A stretch of DNA of 64,000 bases from Vibrio profundi (GTDB taxonomy: Bacteria; Pseudomonadota; Gammaproteobacteria; Enterobacterales; Vibrionaceae). The stretch is taken from contig NZ_RZIS01000001.1 in assembly GCF_005281835.1 (NCBI RefSeq), positions 972,351 through 1,036,350 on the forward strand, written 5' to 3'. A model generated the notes under the pieces. The model saw only the letters and a list, made by a program, of their open reading frames with translations. It had not been told where the DNA came from and made no database searches. Of this stretch, positions 9,767 to 18,314 are shown in pieces. Positions within the stretch are counted from its first letter, which is position 1. Each line of letters starts with the position of its first letter. Position numbers and translations under genes: made by a program.

Positions 9767-10501
9767 TCAAACTTTTCCTAATAGTCCATCGAGTTTCGAC
9801 TGGTACTTTTCCTCAAGCGCGCTATTCCCAGCTTTGGACTCTAGTTCTATCAGTATTTTTAAAGAAGGGATCTGGTAGCCATACATTTGGTGGAATTTCA
9901 TTAAGCGAATTCGAGCATTAGTAAATTGCTCTTTCTGAACTTCTAATTGAGACAGTTGAAGTATAGAGCGAGCCCTGATTGGGTCGTGATCTAATGCGCG
10001 GGTGAAATAGTACTGAGCTTTATCATCGTCACCTGCTTTGAGTGCGCAGAGCGCTGCGTTTTCATAACTGGCAGAAACCAAATAATAGTAGGGCTGCTCA
10101 ATTGCTTTGTTAAAGTATTGGTCTGCTTTTTTGTACTCACCTTGTTTACATAGAAAGGTCCCGTAATTGTTAAGCACGTTGCCGTTTCGAGGATCTTGTC
10201 TTAATGCTTTTTGGTAAGTCTTTCGCGCTTCTTCACTTTCACCCACTTGCTCGTAATAATGCGCCATTGAGATTTGGGCGCGGTAGTAATTTGGGGCATG
10301 CTGAATCGCTAACTCAAGATTTTCTCTGGCGCGTACCATATTGCCTTTTTCTAAATATCCTAACCCCAGAGCAATTCTGGACTCTGCCATTTCTTTGGGC
10401 TTGGCTTCGACTTTAGGTGGTCCATCGGTCACAGTAACGCAGGCTGAAAGCGTCGCAATTGCTGCGAGGTTAATGAGTATGTGTGTGGGTTTTATTGGCA
10501 T
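9767..10501 (-). CDS. pilF: type IV pilus biogenesis lipoprotein PilF (TPR)
   Basis: A 244-residue outer-membrane lipoprotein. The signal ends in the lipobox LSAC, with Cys at about residue 21. Tandem tetratricopeptide repeats follow from about residue 38 to 205 (for example AESRIALGLGYLEKGNMVRA and NGNVLNNYGTFLCKQGEYKK). PilF/PilW proteins help secretin assembly for type IV pili. The gene stands alone here rather than beside rodZ and ispG. A generic TPR lipoprotein is the alternative. Confidence 0.85.
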   Translation of the reverse strand: MPIKPTHILINLAAIATLSACVTVTDGPPKVEAKPKEMAESRIALGLGYLEKGNMVRARENLELAIQHAPNYYRAQISMAHYYEQVGESEEARKTYQKALRQDPRNGNVLNNYGTFLCKQGEYKKADQYFNKAIEQPYYYLVSASYENAALCALKAGDDDKAQYYFTRALDHDPIRARSILQLSQLEVQKEQFTNARIRLMKFHQMYGYQIPSLKILIELESKAGNSALEEKYQSKLDGLLGKV

Positions 10502-10590
10502 GATTCGATTCCTTGATAGTGTGGCTCTATCATATGAAATCGTGTTGTATCAGCGGGTTACAGAAAGAATAGAATGCGAGTGAGGATGCA

Positions 10591-10628
10591 CAAAAAACGC
10601 CTGTATTTCATTGATGAATACAGGCGTT
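10591..10628 (-). terminator. metA rho-independent terminator
   Basis: A perfect 12-bp stem (10596-10607 with 10617-10628) with a 9-base loop. On the minus strand it is followed by a T run, 16 bases after the metA stop. Confidence 0.85.
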
Positions 10629-10643
10629 GAGAAAGGTATTGGG

Positions 10644-11585
10644 CTAGTCGTCTTTAGTGAAATTCTCTTCACTGAATTTGTCTAAGTCGTACGGCGTTTG
10701 TTGGTAAACGCAGTAGTTCAGCCAATTTGAAAATAGTAGATGACCATGGCTGCGCCAACTTGCGACTGGCTTGTTGTCTGGATTGTTGTTTGGATAGTAA
10801 TTAATTGGAATGACTGGCTCCATTCCTTCGCCCAAATCACGAATGTACTCATTGTGTAATGTGTGTGAATCGTATTCAGGGTGCCCAGTAACAAACACAT
10901 TTCGCTTGTCTTTGGTCGCCGCTAAGTACACGCCTGCTACATCGGAAGTGGCAAGAATATCGAGGTCAGTATGCTCAGTAAGATATTCAGAAGAAAAATC
11001 AGCGTAACGAGAGTGAGGCGCTAAGAAAGTATCATCGAAGCCGCGCAGAATTGGGTTATATGGCTGGTGTATTTCATGATTATACACCCCAGATAGCTTC
11101 TCTTTACGGGTACGTTTTGGTAAATCGTAAAGCAGCTTTAAACCGGCTTGTGCAGCCCAACACACGTAAAGTGTTGAGGTTACATGTTTATTTGCCCAGT
11201 TCATGATGGTTTGTAGGTGATCCCAGTAGATCACATCTTCAAACTGAACCAGACCAAGTGGCGCACCTGTGATAATAAGGCCATCGAAGTTGCGGTCTTT
11301 GACCATCTCAAATTGGCGGTAGAAATTATCTAAATGCTCTGTTGGTGTGTTTTTACTTGGACGATCATCAATGCGCAATAGTTCAACGTCGACTTGCAAC
11401 GGACTATTGGAAAGTAAGCGTAAAAACTGAGTTTCCGTCTCAATCTTTTTTGGCATGAGGTTGAGGATCAACACACGTAGCGGACGAATCTCCTGCGTGG
11501 AGGCTCTTGATAACGGCATGATGAAAATGTTTTCTTCGCGAAGAACATTGGATGCTGGCAGTTGATCTGGAATACGAATAGGCAC
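10644..11585 (-). CDS. metA: homoserine O-succinyltransferase
   Basis: A 313-residue MetA, full length. It acylates homoserine from an acyl-CoA, the first committed step of methionine synthesis. The nucleophilic cysteine lies in VCWAAQAGL near residue 142, and the catalytic His/Glu pair in [12 protein letters not shown] near residue 235. The start is GTG with an AGGGAG ribosome site. The promoter region carries three tandem MetJ-type boxes, implying repression by methionine through SAM. Whether succinyl- or acetyl-CoA is used depends on one active-site residue and cannot be decided from name alone. Confidence 0.96.
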   Translation of the reverse strand: MPIRIPDQLPASNVLREENIFIMPLSRASTQEIRPLRVLILNLMPKKIETETQFLRLLSNSPLQVDVELLRIDDRPSKNTPTEHLDNFYRQFEMVKDRNFDGLIITGAPLGLVQFEDVIYWDHLQTIMNWANKHVTSTLYVCWAAQAGLKLLYDLPKRTRKEKLSGVYNHEIHQPYNPILRGFDDTFLAPHSRYADFSSEYLTEHTDLDILATSDVAGVYLAATKDKRNVFVTGHPEYDSHTLHNEYIRDLGEGMEPVIPINYYPNNNPDNKPVASWRSHGHLLFSNWLNYCVYQQTPYDLDKFSEENFTKDD

Positions 11586-11602
11586 AGCTTTCTCCCTAAG
11601 CT

Positions 11603-11626
11603 AGATATTTAGACGTCTATACATCT
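11603..11626. promoter_or_regulatory. MetJ operator (three tandem met boxes)
   Basis: Three adjoining 8-mers: AGATATTT, AGACGTCT and ATACATCT. The middle one is a perfect met box (AGACGTCT) and the others keep partial matches. Tandem boxes are how MetJ binds. The site lies 18 bases before the metA GTG on the coding strand. Confidence 0.85.
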
Positions 11627-11764
11627 GAACTTAACTTATAATGATACGGTTGTCGATACAGAATGTGACTCTGGGATAAAATTCCTTGTCCTCGTCGCCT
11701 AAGTAAGAAAAGTCGCGGCAAATGTTATAGCATGTGGCGAGAACCATCTTAAGTAGCAAATAAT

Positions 11765-12136
11765 TTGAAATTAATACTCATTCGAGGGCTACCTGGCTCA
11801 GGGAAGTCCACGAAAGCAAAAACCTATGATGCGCAGCATCTTGAAGCGGATATGTACTTCGTCGATTCCGTGGGTAAATATCGGTTTGATCCAAGCAAAT
11901 TGCCATCAGCGCACGCTTGGTGTCAGCAGCAAACGGAAGATTGGCTGAAGCAAGGTAAAGATGTTGTGGTATCAAACACCTTTATTAAGCAGTGGGAAAT
12001 GGATTTCTATCGTAAGTTAGCGGTTCAATATCAAGCTGAGTTGATCATCGAAGTATGTCGAGAGCAGTACCAAAATATTCATGGTGTTGGGGTGGCGACG
12101 CTTAAGCGCATGAAGCGAGATTGGCAAGAAGAATAA
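11765..12136 (+). CDS. P-loop kinase-like ATP-binding protein
   Basis: A 123-residue protein with a Walker A motif at residues 8-15 (GLPGSGKST context), followed by LEADMYFVDSVGKYRFD and a lid-like region near residue 90. This resembles short AAA/zeta-toxin and polynucleotide-kinase-like P-loop kinases. The substrate is unknown. The start is a TTG: the Walker A motif begins only seven codons later and no in-frame ATG precedes it. It is 12 bases from the DUF3859 gene, probably in one transcript. Confidence 0.75.
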   Translation: MKLILIRGLPGSGKSTKAKTYDAQHLEADMYFVDSVGKYRFDPSKLPSAHAWCQQQTEDWLKQGKDVVVSNTFIKQWEMDFYRKLAVQYQAELIIEVCREQYQNIHGVGVATLKRMKRDWQEE

Positions 12137-12148
12137 GAAGCAATCATT

Positions 12149-12571
12149 ATGGCAAAACGTTCAGTTGTCGTGGATATGACCTCTTACGGTATCTACTCCA
12201 CGTGGGATTCAAAGTCGAAACAACTACCCAAAATACAAGAGTTTACCACGCAGGTTCCTGCGGATATCGATATAGAGTTTGGTTATATCGTAAACATAAA
12301 AAAGGCCAAGGGAGAGAAGATTCGTTATTGTATCTATCACCCGAATATTACAACGGACAAAGGTGAAGTCCTTGAACCTTTCGATGGCGAAGAATATGTA
12401 GGCAGCAACGATTGGGATTTTTATTTAGGCGACACGATTTGGGAACCTGCAGATAATAAAACCGGAAAGTGGCGTATGACTATCGAGTTAAAGGGGCAAA
12501 TTATCGCAGATAAGACTTTTGACCTGTTTGCCCGTGATGAAGGTCAATTTTGGAAGCGTAGGGGATTTTAA
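12149..12571 (+). CDS. DUF3859 family protein
   Basis: A 140-residue protein that matches DUF3859 by its opening (VDMTSYGIYSTWDSKSKQLP) and by the beta-rich C-terminal part ending in FDLFARDEGQFWKRRGF. No signal peptide or membrane segment is seen. The fold is likely an immunoglobulin-like beta sandwich, by its pattern of alternating hydrophobic strands (inference). The function is unknown. It follows the P-loop kinase gene by 12 bases. Confidence 0.8.
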   Translation: MAKRSVVVDMTSYGIYSTWDSKSKQLPKIQEFTTQVPADIDIEFGYIVNIKKAKGEKIRYCIYHPNITTDKGEVLEPFDGEEYVGSNDWDFYLGDTIWEPADNKTGKWRMTIELKGQIIADKTFDLFARDEGQFWKRRGF

Positions 12572-12672
12572 TTACTTTCTTATTGTTGTTTTTCAAGCAT
12601 TTGTGATCTCCGACCCAGAAAATACATTACGGCGTTCTATTCTGTAATTATTGTGGTGAAAGGAGTATGCTT

Positions 12673-12852
12673 ATGTTGACATCGACTGAGAAAATAAACA
12701 TCACGACGCGCATTGTCGAGCTTGAGAAAGAGTTATCAAGGCCTGTAGACGACGAAAGACGAGCGAAACTGGAATCTGAGGCTCTGAGCCTTGAAAGTTG
12801 GCTGTACGCCAGCAGTGAGAATAAAAGAACTAAGCCGGAACATCCTAATTAA
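12673..12852 (+). CDS. small hypothetical helical protein
   Basis: A 59-residue, charged, probably all-helical protein (IVELEKELSRPVDDERRAKL then ESEALSLESWLYA). I chose the second of two close ATGs because the GGAG site lies 7 bases before it and only 1 base before the first. Its 3' end forms the left arm of a hairpin terminator. No family is recognised. It stands between the DUF3859 gene and the convergent peptidase gene. Confidence 0.6.
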   Translation: MLTSTEKINITTRIVELEKELSRPVDDERRAKLESEALSLESWLYASSENKRTKPEHPN

Positions 12853-12874
12853 ATCAGGTGTGCCGGCTTTTTGT
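12832..12874 (+). terminator. rho-independent terminator
   Basis: AAGCCGG (12832-12838) pairs with CCGGCTT (12863-12869), with inner CCT/AGG pairing, followed by a T run. It overlaps the stop codon of the small gene. Confidence 0.75.
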
Positions 12875-12898
12875 TATCAGCGAAGCGCTGCTATGTGA

Positions 12899-14008
12899 TT
12901 AATCTGCAGTGACGTATTGCATGACAAATTCAGTGATAGTAACCATGTCTTTAACAGCAATGAATTCTTCCGTAGTGTGAACTTTAGCCATTCCGGTTGA
13001 TAGGTTAACCGTTGTTAACCCTTTTGCGTTGAAGTTGTTTGCATCACTGCCACCGCCCGTACGTTTGGTATTGGCGGTTACTCCTAGTTTTTCAAACGCA
13101 GATTTGATCGAATTGATGTGTGGGTGGTCATCAGCGATAACGAATGCGTTGTACGCTCGTGTCGATTCGATTTCTACTTCAGCGCCAAATTGCTCTGCAC
13201 TTGTTTTGAATGTATCGATCATGTGCTCAACCTGCTTAGCCAGCTTCTCATCATTTAGAGAGCGCGCTTCAGCGACCACTTTAAGCTCAGGCATAACAAT
13301 GTTTGTTGCTTGTCCGCCTTCTACAATACCAATGTTTGCCGTGGTTTCTTCGTCGATACGTAGTAGGTTCATTTTAGTGATTGCGTCGGCAGCTACTTGA
13401 ATAGCGCTAATGCCTTCTTGCGGAGCTAAACCTGCATGAGCTGGTCGGCCTTTAATTGTAGCGACGATCTTTTGTTGGCCAGGTGCAGCATTGACGATCG
13501 TGCCGATAGGACCACCTGTATCAAGAACGATAGCGTGCTCAGATTGAATATAAGACATATCAAAGTTTAAAGAACCGAAAAGCCCACCTTCTTCATATAC
13601 CGTGAAAGCAATTTCAATTGTTTGGTGTGCAAGTTCTTGTGCTTGAATGCAGCGCACCGCTTCTAGAATCGCGGCGATCCCTGATTTGTCGTCACCGCCT
13701 AGAATGGTATTTCCTTTTGAGCGGATAATGCCATCTTCGATTATTGGCTCAATACCGATACCTGGGGTAACTGTGTCCATATGGCAGCTAAATACCGTGC
13801 TTCCTTCGAGTGTACCTTCCAGTTTCGCGTAGATATTAAAACCGTTAGACACTTCTTCTGGCACTGGCAGTTTATGCACTTCGAAACCTAACTCACCGAG
13901 CTGCTCAGCAAGAGTTTCAGCAATCACTTTTTCGTTACGAGATTCACTGTCGATTTTGACAAGTTGGCAAAAGTGTTCGACTAAACGTTGTTCATTAATT
14001 GTGGTCAT
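12899..14008 (-). CDS. M20-family metallopeptidase (PepT-like)
   Basis: A 369-residue zinc aminopeptidase-like protein of the M20 family. Metal ligands are visible in the order expected: SCHMDTV near residue 75, GGDDKSG near residue 108 (Asp ligand), the catalytic Glu pair in YEEGGLFGS near residue 140, a further Asp in VLDTGGP, and the terminal His in VHTTEE. The dimerisation domain (KGRPAHAGLAP) is inserted in the middle. The family cleaves small peptides; the exact substrate is uncertain. The neighbouring homogentisate operon and this peptidase are also adjacent in Vibrio cholerae, from memory. Confidence 0.9.
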   Translation of the reverse strand: MTTINEQRLVEHFCQLVKIDSESRNEKVIAETLAEQLGELGFEVHKLPVPEEVSNGFNIYAKLEGTLEGSTVFSCHMDTVTPGIGIEPIIEDGIIRSKGNTILGGDDKSGIAAILEAVRCIQAQELAHQTIEIAFTVYEEGGLFGSLNFDMSYIQSEHAIVLDTGGPIGTIVNAAPGQQKIVATIKGRPAHAGLAPQEGISAIQVAADAITKMNLLRIDEETTANIGIVEGGQATNIVMPELKVVAEARSLNDEKLAKQVEHMIDTFKTSAEQFGAEVEIESTRAYNAFVIADDHPHINSIKSAFEKLGVTANTKRTGGGSDANNFNAKGLTTVNLSTGMAKVHTTEEFIAVKDMVTITEFVMQYVTAD

Positions 14009-14268
14009 TTATAACTTCTCATTATTGGTTGAAGCGCTGAATGTTCTGCGTTCAACAGTAGGAACAGGAAAGACACTATAGCCTTGGGTGGTAGATAGAT
14101 TGTCTGAGCTAAATCAAAATATCGTTCGGATTCAGGGTAAAAATCTCAAAATCTATATTGATATGAATATGAACAAACGTAGCAATTCAAAATTCTTATG
14201 GTATGATGTTCTGATTTGAGTTGCATATGTTGAAGCTTTGGTCTGAATGTTAAATTGGTTGTATATAA

Positions 14269-16245
14269 ATGAACAAAAACAATAATCTGCGATCGATTTT
14301 ACTTTTGTTGTTGGGAAGTACTTTACTGTTCTTTTATATATTCAGGCCGTTACATTTGACGGATGCTGAACCGACAGAGCTCCCCAAGTTGGAAGTTTTC
14401 GACCCTGAAATTCAACTGACTAAAACAGCGTATGGTACTCAGCTATTAAGAATTCTAAACGAATCGCGTAGCGATCCTTCTCAAGCAGAACACTCCTTAT
14501 CATTGCTTCATGGGAAGCAACCTTTAGCGGTCAAGCCTATTTATTCTGCGTATCGCTTAATGATTTTGTCGAACATCGCCCAGCACAGTCAGTTAGGTGA
14601 TGAAGTGATTCGTTATTCTGAACAGATCAAGCGTTTGGCTGAAGAAGAAAATTTATTGTGGCTGCAGGCCAGCTCGACAGTTGAACTCGCTATTCAATAC
14701 GCCAAACGAGGGGAACTAAAGAAGTCTGAGCAAGAGGTTCTTAAGGGAATCGCAATTGCAGAATCGATTCGATATGAGCAACTCCTTGTAAAAGCTTACA
14801 ACACAGCCGGGGTAGTCTTTAATATTCGAAGCGATCTGGTGAGCGCTCAGTACTATTTTCATAAGGGGCTTGAGCTAGGAAAGAAATACCCTTTGCATAT
14901 CTACAACAGCAAGATCACTTCAAATATGGCGTTACTCTATATCTACCTAGAGGAATGGCACAAAGCGTTGGAATTGATTGAGCAGGGTAAAACCTTGTAT
15001 GAGCGTAGTAATTTGCTTGAAAATGTGGCGCTGGGCTTGCTGTATACCAATGAAGCGTTTGTCTATTTAAAGTTGGAAGACGCTAAAAAGTCGCGGGCCG
15101 CCTTTGAAGTCGCAAAGCAACTTGGAAAAGGCAATGTGACTGAACGTTTTAAAGTCATTTTGATGAAGAGTGAGAGTGAAATATTGCTTTTGGAAGGGAA
15201 GGCGAAGCAAGCACTGGCGGTAAGTCAGGCATGCTTAGATTTTCCTTCAATTGATGATTACACTTTGGAAAAAGGTCATTGTTATAAGAAACGCGCGTTG
15301 GCCAAGTTGGCACTTCAGGAAAAGCTGACAGACAGCGAGTCCATTCGCGATGACTTATACCAAGCATTAGCGCTTTATCAATCGGTCGGTAGCCGCAATT
15401 GGATCATTGCAGGGCAGCGAAGCCTCGCCAATTATTTTGAAGCCGTCGGAGACTCGCTGAATGCACTTAAGTATTTCAAACTCTATTATCAGGGCAACAA
15501 GTCGCTATTGTTCGACCGCCGACAGAGCGAAGTATTTGTACTCGAACAAAGCTATAAAACCCATTCTATTCAGCAAGATAATGAACTATTGAATACAGAG
15601 AAAGAATTAGCGGATGCACTACTTGAAAAGCAAAAGCTACGAACCCGAATTGTATCGTCTTTGGTATTTGCAGTGATCGTCGGCTTCTTTTTTGTCGTAA
15701 GGCGCAGCCATTTGGTCGAAAAAGAAAACCAGAAGCTCATTGAGCAAAATACAACTTGTTCGCTTACCGGATTATATAACCGACGTTACTTAGAAAAATG
15801 TTTAAAGCAGGGCCATCAAGTCTCACCAAGTGAGTATGGGACGACGATCGCTATTCTGGATTTGGACTACTTTAAGCAAGTGAATGATACTCATGGCCAC
15901 GACGTAGGCGATGAGGTACTGGTCGAAGTGGCGAAGCGCTTGTCGAGTAGCCTTCAAGAAGGCGATATTATTGGTCGATGGGGCGGAGAAGAGTTCGTTT
16001 GTATTCTTGATGGTTCTATGTGCCCAGACGAACAGTTAGAAAGTATCCGTCAATCAATATGCGATGTACCTATTCAGTCAAGAGCTGGGCGGCTGAACAT
16101 CAGTACGTCCATTGGCGCGCATTCGGGAATAGGCCATCATTCTTTGTTTTATTCTTATCAAAAATCGTTAAAGAAAGCAGATAACGCTTTGTATCGAGCC
16201 AAGCAACTTGGCCGAAATAGGGTAGTGTTTAGCGCGGATATTTGA
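14269..16245 (+). CDS. TPR-containing membrane diguanylate cyclase
   Basis: A 658-residue protein. One membrane helix lies near residues 8-26, then a long helical region with tetratricopeptide-like repeats (about 60-430), a second membrane helix near 462-480, and a C-terminal GGDEF domain (about 490-655). The active-site motif is GGEEF (GRWGGEEFVCIL), so c-di-GMP synthesis is plausible. The position of the inhibitory RxxD site reads QEGD, so product inhibition at that site is probably lost. The TPR part would lie in the periplasm and may sense a peptide or protein. It stands alone. Confidence 0.9.
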   Translation: MNKNNNLRSILLLLLGSTLLFFYIFRPLHLTDAEPTELPKLEVFDPEIQLTKTAYGTQLLRILNESRSDPSQAEHSLSLLHGKQPLAVKPIYSAYRLMILSNIAQHSQLGDEVIRYSEQIKRLAEEENLLWLQASSTVELAIQYAKRGELKKSEQEVLKGIAIAESIRYEQLLVKAYNTAGVVFNIRSDLVSAQYYFHKGLELGKKYPLHIYNSKITSNMALLYIYLEEWHKALELIEQGKTLYERSNLLENVALGLLYTNEAFVYLKLEDAKKSRAAFEVAKQLGKGNVTERFKVILMKSESEILLLEGKAKQALAVSQACLDFPSIDDYTLEKGHCYKKRALAKLALQEKLTDSESIRDDLYQALALYQSVGSRNWIIAGQRSLANYFEAVGDSLNALKYFKLYYQGNKSLLFDRRQSEVFVLEQSYKTHSIQQDNELLNTEKELADALLEKQKLRTRIVSSLVFAVIVGFFFVVRRSHLVEKENQKLIEQNTTCSLTGLYNRRYLEKCLKQGHQVSPSEYGTTIAILDLDYFKQVNDTHGHDVGDEVLVEVAKRLSSSLQEGDIIGRWGGEEFVCILDGSMCPDEQLESIRQSICDVPIQSRAGRLNISTSIGAHSGIGHHSLFYSYQKSLKKADNALYRAKQLGRNRVVFSADI

Positions 16246-16256
16246 AGTAATTAGAA

Positions 16257-16289
16257 GGTATTAGAGAGGGATGACACCTTTCTAATACC
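16257..16289. other. hairpin between convergent genes
   Basis: GGTATTAGA (16257-16265) pairs with TCTAATACC (16281-16289) and inner bases extend the stem. No T run follows. It lies between the convergent GGDEF and TetR genes and may act as a weak or factor-dependent terminator. Confidence 0.4.
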
Positions 16290-16349
16290 CACTGAAGCAA
16301 GTTGGCGTACTTTAAGTTAACTTGGCAGAACAGGAAATAATGACCTTAA

Positions 16350-16817
16350 TTATTGCGCTCTTGCCATCTCAATTAATGTGATGCCAATTAGCCATTCCAC
16401 CTTTTTCTCCGCTCCGTCACCTAAGTTGTGCGAGACAATTTTCTTAATCGTATCAATAAATCGCTGTGAGAAAGAGCGGTCATCATCACACACGATAGAG
16501 TGATGAAATACCAAACGGAAGACAGACATGAACTGTTCGCTATTTAGCGCAATCCGCCAGCTTTTCTCAAAAGGTTCTAAGCTAGATTCGCAATCAAGAT
16601 GATCGATAACCATTTTAACGAAGCGACCTTCCAGTGCTGTAGTGAAATCGGTTTTTCTCGAGAAGTGATGACTGATCCCTGTACGCGAGATGCCAGTTTC
16701 TTTACTCAAGGTGGTATAAGACATTTTATCGTAACCTAGCTCTAGAAGCTGGCGAGCAGCGGTGTCTAGTATGGTGTTGATAGTGACAATGGTGTCTTCT
16801 TTACTGCGCTTTGGCAT
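16350..16817 (-). CDS. TetR-family transcriptional regulator
   Basis: A 155-residue regulator. The TetR DNA-binding domain is clear: ILDTAARQLLELGYDKMSYT, then the recognition helix TGISRTGISHHFSRKTDF. The ligand domain is short. I start it at the MPKRSK ATG (16817), preceded by AAGAGA; an upstream start would add 23 residues that do not resemble the family. It is divergent from hppD across 423 bp, so it could regulate itself or the homogentisate operon. The TyrR-like boxes in the same gap point to a second regulator. Confidence 0.85.
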   Translation of the reverse strand: MPKRSKEDTIVTINTILDTAARQLLELGYDKMSYTTLSKETGISRTGISHHFSRKTDFTTALEGRFVKMVIDHLDCESSLEPFEKSWRIALNSEQFMSVFRLVFHHSIVCDDDRSFSQRFIDTIKKIVSHNLGDGAEKKVEWLIGITLIEMARAQ

Positions 16818-16997
16818 TCTCTTTATACCGTATCTAATTCGAATTCCGTGAATTGTACTGGCTAATAGTACAAGATGCCATACCATGTAAGTGAGAATGC
16901 CTGCTATTTGACCTATATCAAGTAATTGACGTTAGTCTGACAAGCTGAAATCAGTTTTAACTTAGCCAGCTGGTGTATTTACAGCGAAAAATTCTGA

Positions 16998-17015
16998 TGT
17001 AACTGTGTTTGTACA
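16998..17015. promoter_or_regulatory. candidate TyrR box 1
   Basis: TGTAAC-N6-TGTACA resembles the TyrR consensus TGTAAA-N6-TTTACA and keeps the essential G-N14-C spacing (G16999, C17014). It lies in the 423-bp gap before hppD; TyrR controls aromatic amino acid genes. Confidence 0.45.
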
Positions 17016-17082
17016 CCGCGTTATCTTTGTAACTAGTTGAATATAAAATGAAAAAACCAAGGTTAATTAAATGTTAATTTTG

Positions 17083-17100
17083 TGTATTTTTTGTTTTACA
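17083..17100. promoter_or_regulatory. candidate TyrR box 2
   Basis: TGTATT-N6-TTTACA matches 10 of 12 TyrR consensus positions with the G-N14-C spacing (G17084, C17099). It lies 141 bases before the hppD ATG and 68 bases from box 1. Beyond these two boxes and the 17180 palindrome, I see nothing else in 16818-17240. Confidence 0.5.
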
Positions 17101-17179
17101 TTTATCTGTTAACTATCCCTATCTCTCTATATTTTAAGAATATTTCCATCTCTGTTCGTTTTGATCCAAGTTAAAAGTA

Positions 17180-17202
17180 GTTCGGTAAATAACCAACCGA
17201 AC
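17180..17202. promoter_or_regulatory. palindrome before hppD
   Basis: GTTCGGT-N9-ACCGAAC is a perfect 7-9-7 inverted repeat, 38 bases before the hppD start. It could be an operator (perhaps for the divergent TetR protein) or a leader hairpin. Confidence 0.45.
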
Positions 17203-17240
17203 GGACATTCACGTAAAGATAAAATCTAAGGGAGTAGAGC

Positions 17241-18314
17241 ATGTCGACTGTATTTAACCCACTCGGTACGGATGGTTTTGAATTTGTAGAATATACCGCT
17301 GCAAATACAGAAGGGATCGCACAGCTTAAAGCACTTTTTAGTTCGTTAGGATTTGCTGAGATTGCCAAGCATCGCTCCAAAGAAGCGTGGTTGTATCGTC
17401 AAGGGGACATCAATTTTATTGTAAATGCTGAACCGCACAGTCAAGCCGAGAAGTTTGCAAGTATTCATGGGCCTTCAGTATGTGGAATGGCTTTTCGTGT
17501 CAAAGACGCTAAGGCTGCGCTAGAGCACGCTAAGGCAAATGGTGGAGAAGAATACCAGACCCAAATAGGCCCAATGGAACTAAGTATTCCTGCGATTTAT
17601 GGTATTGGTGAAAGCCTTCTGTACTTTGTGGATCGTTATGGTTCACGTGACATTTATGATGTCGACTTCTGTTTTTATGATGACGTTGATCAGCGCTTGT
17701 CCGACAAAGATGTAGGTTTGTTCGAAATTGATCACTTAACCCACAATGTTAAGCAAGGCCATATGGATCTTTGGTCTGGTTTTTATGAACGCATTGGTAA
17801 TTTCCGCGAGATCCGATATTTTGATATCGAAGGTAAACTGACTGGCCTTGTGAGCCGAGCGATGACAGCGCCATGCGGGAAGATCCGAATTCCTATCAAT
17901 GAATCTTCAGATGATAAATCTCAAATTGAAGAGTTCATTCGCGAGTACAAAGGCGAAGGCATTCAACACATCGCGCTTTCCACCGATGATATTTATCAAA
18001 CTGTTAGAACCCTCCGTGAACGAGGTATGGATTTCATGCCGACTCCTGATACGTATTACGAGAAGGTAGATCAACGAGTACCGGGCCACACTGAAAGTTG
18101 TGATGAATTAAAAGCACTGCGCATCTTGATCGACGGCGCGCCAATGAAAGATGGCATTTTATTGCAAATCTTCACCCAAACCGTAATTGGCCCTGTGTTC
18201 TTTGAAATTATTCAGCGTAAAGGGAACGAAGGGTTTGGAGAGGGCAATTTCAAAGCCTTGTTTGAATCTATCGAAGAAGACCAAATTCGCCGAGGGGTAT
18301 TAGACGATGCATAA
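17241..18314 (+). CDS. hppD: 4-hydroxyphenylpyruvate dioxygenase
   Basis: A 357-residue Fe(II) dioxygenase that turns 4-hydroxyphenylpyruvate into homogentisate, the second step of tyrosine breakdown. The facial-triad ligands are visible: His in IDHLTHNV (near 170), His in EGIQHIALSTDDI (near 240) and Glu in GPVFFEIIQRKGNEGFGEGN (near 320). A GGGAG ribosome site precedes the ATG. Its last bases overlap hmgA by 8, so translation is coupled. In vibrios homogentisate can also polymerise to pyomelanin if the next step fails. Confidence 0.96.
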   Translation: MSTVFNPLGTDGFEFVEYTAANTEGIAQLKALFSSLGFAEIAKHRSKEAWLYRQGDINFIVNAEPHSQAEKFASIHGPSVCGMAFRVKDAKAALEHAKANGGEEYQTQIGPMELSIPAIYGIGESLLYFVDRYGSRDIYDVDFCFYDDVDQRLSDKDVGLFEIDHLTHNVKQGHMDLWSGFYERIGNFREIRYFDIEGKLTGLVSRAMTAPCGKIRIPINESSDDKSQIEEFIREYKGEGIQHIALSTDDIYQTVRTLRERGMDFMPTPDTYYEKVDQRVPGHTESCDELKALRILIDGAPMKDGILLQIFTQTVIGPVFFEIIQRKGNEGFGEGNFKALFESIEEDQIRRGVLDDA

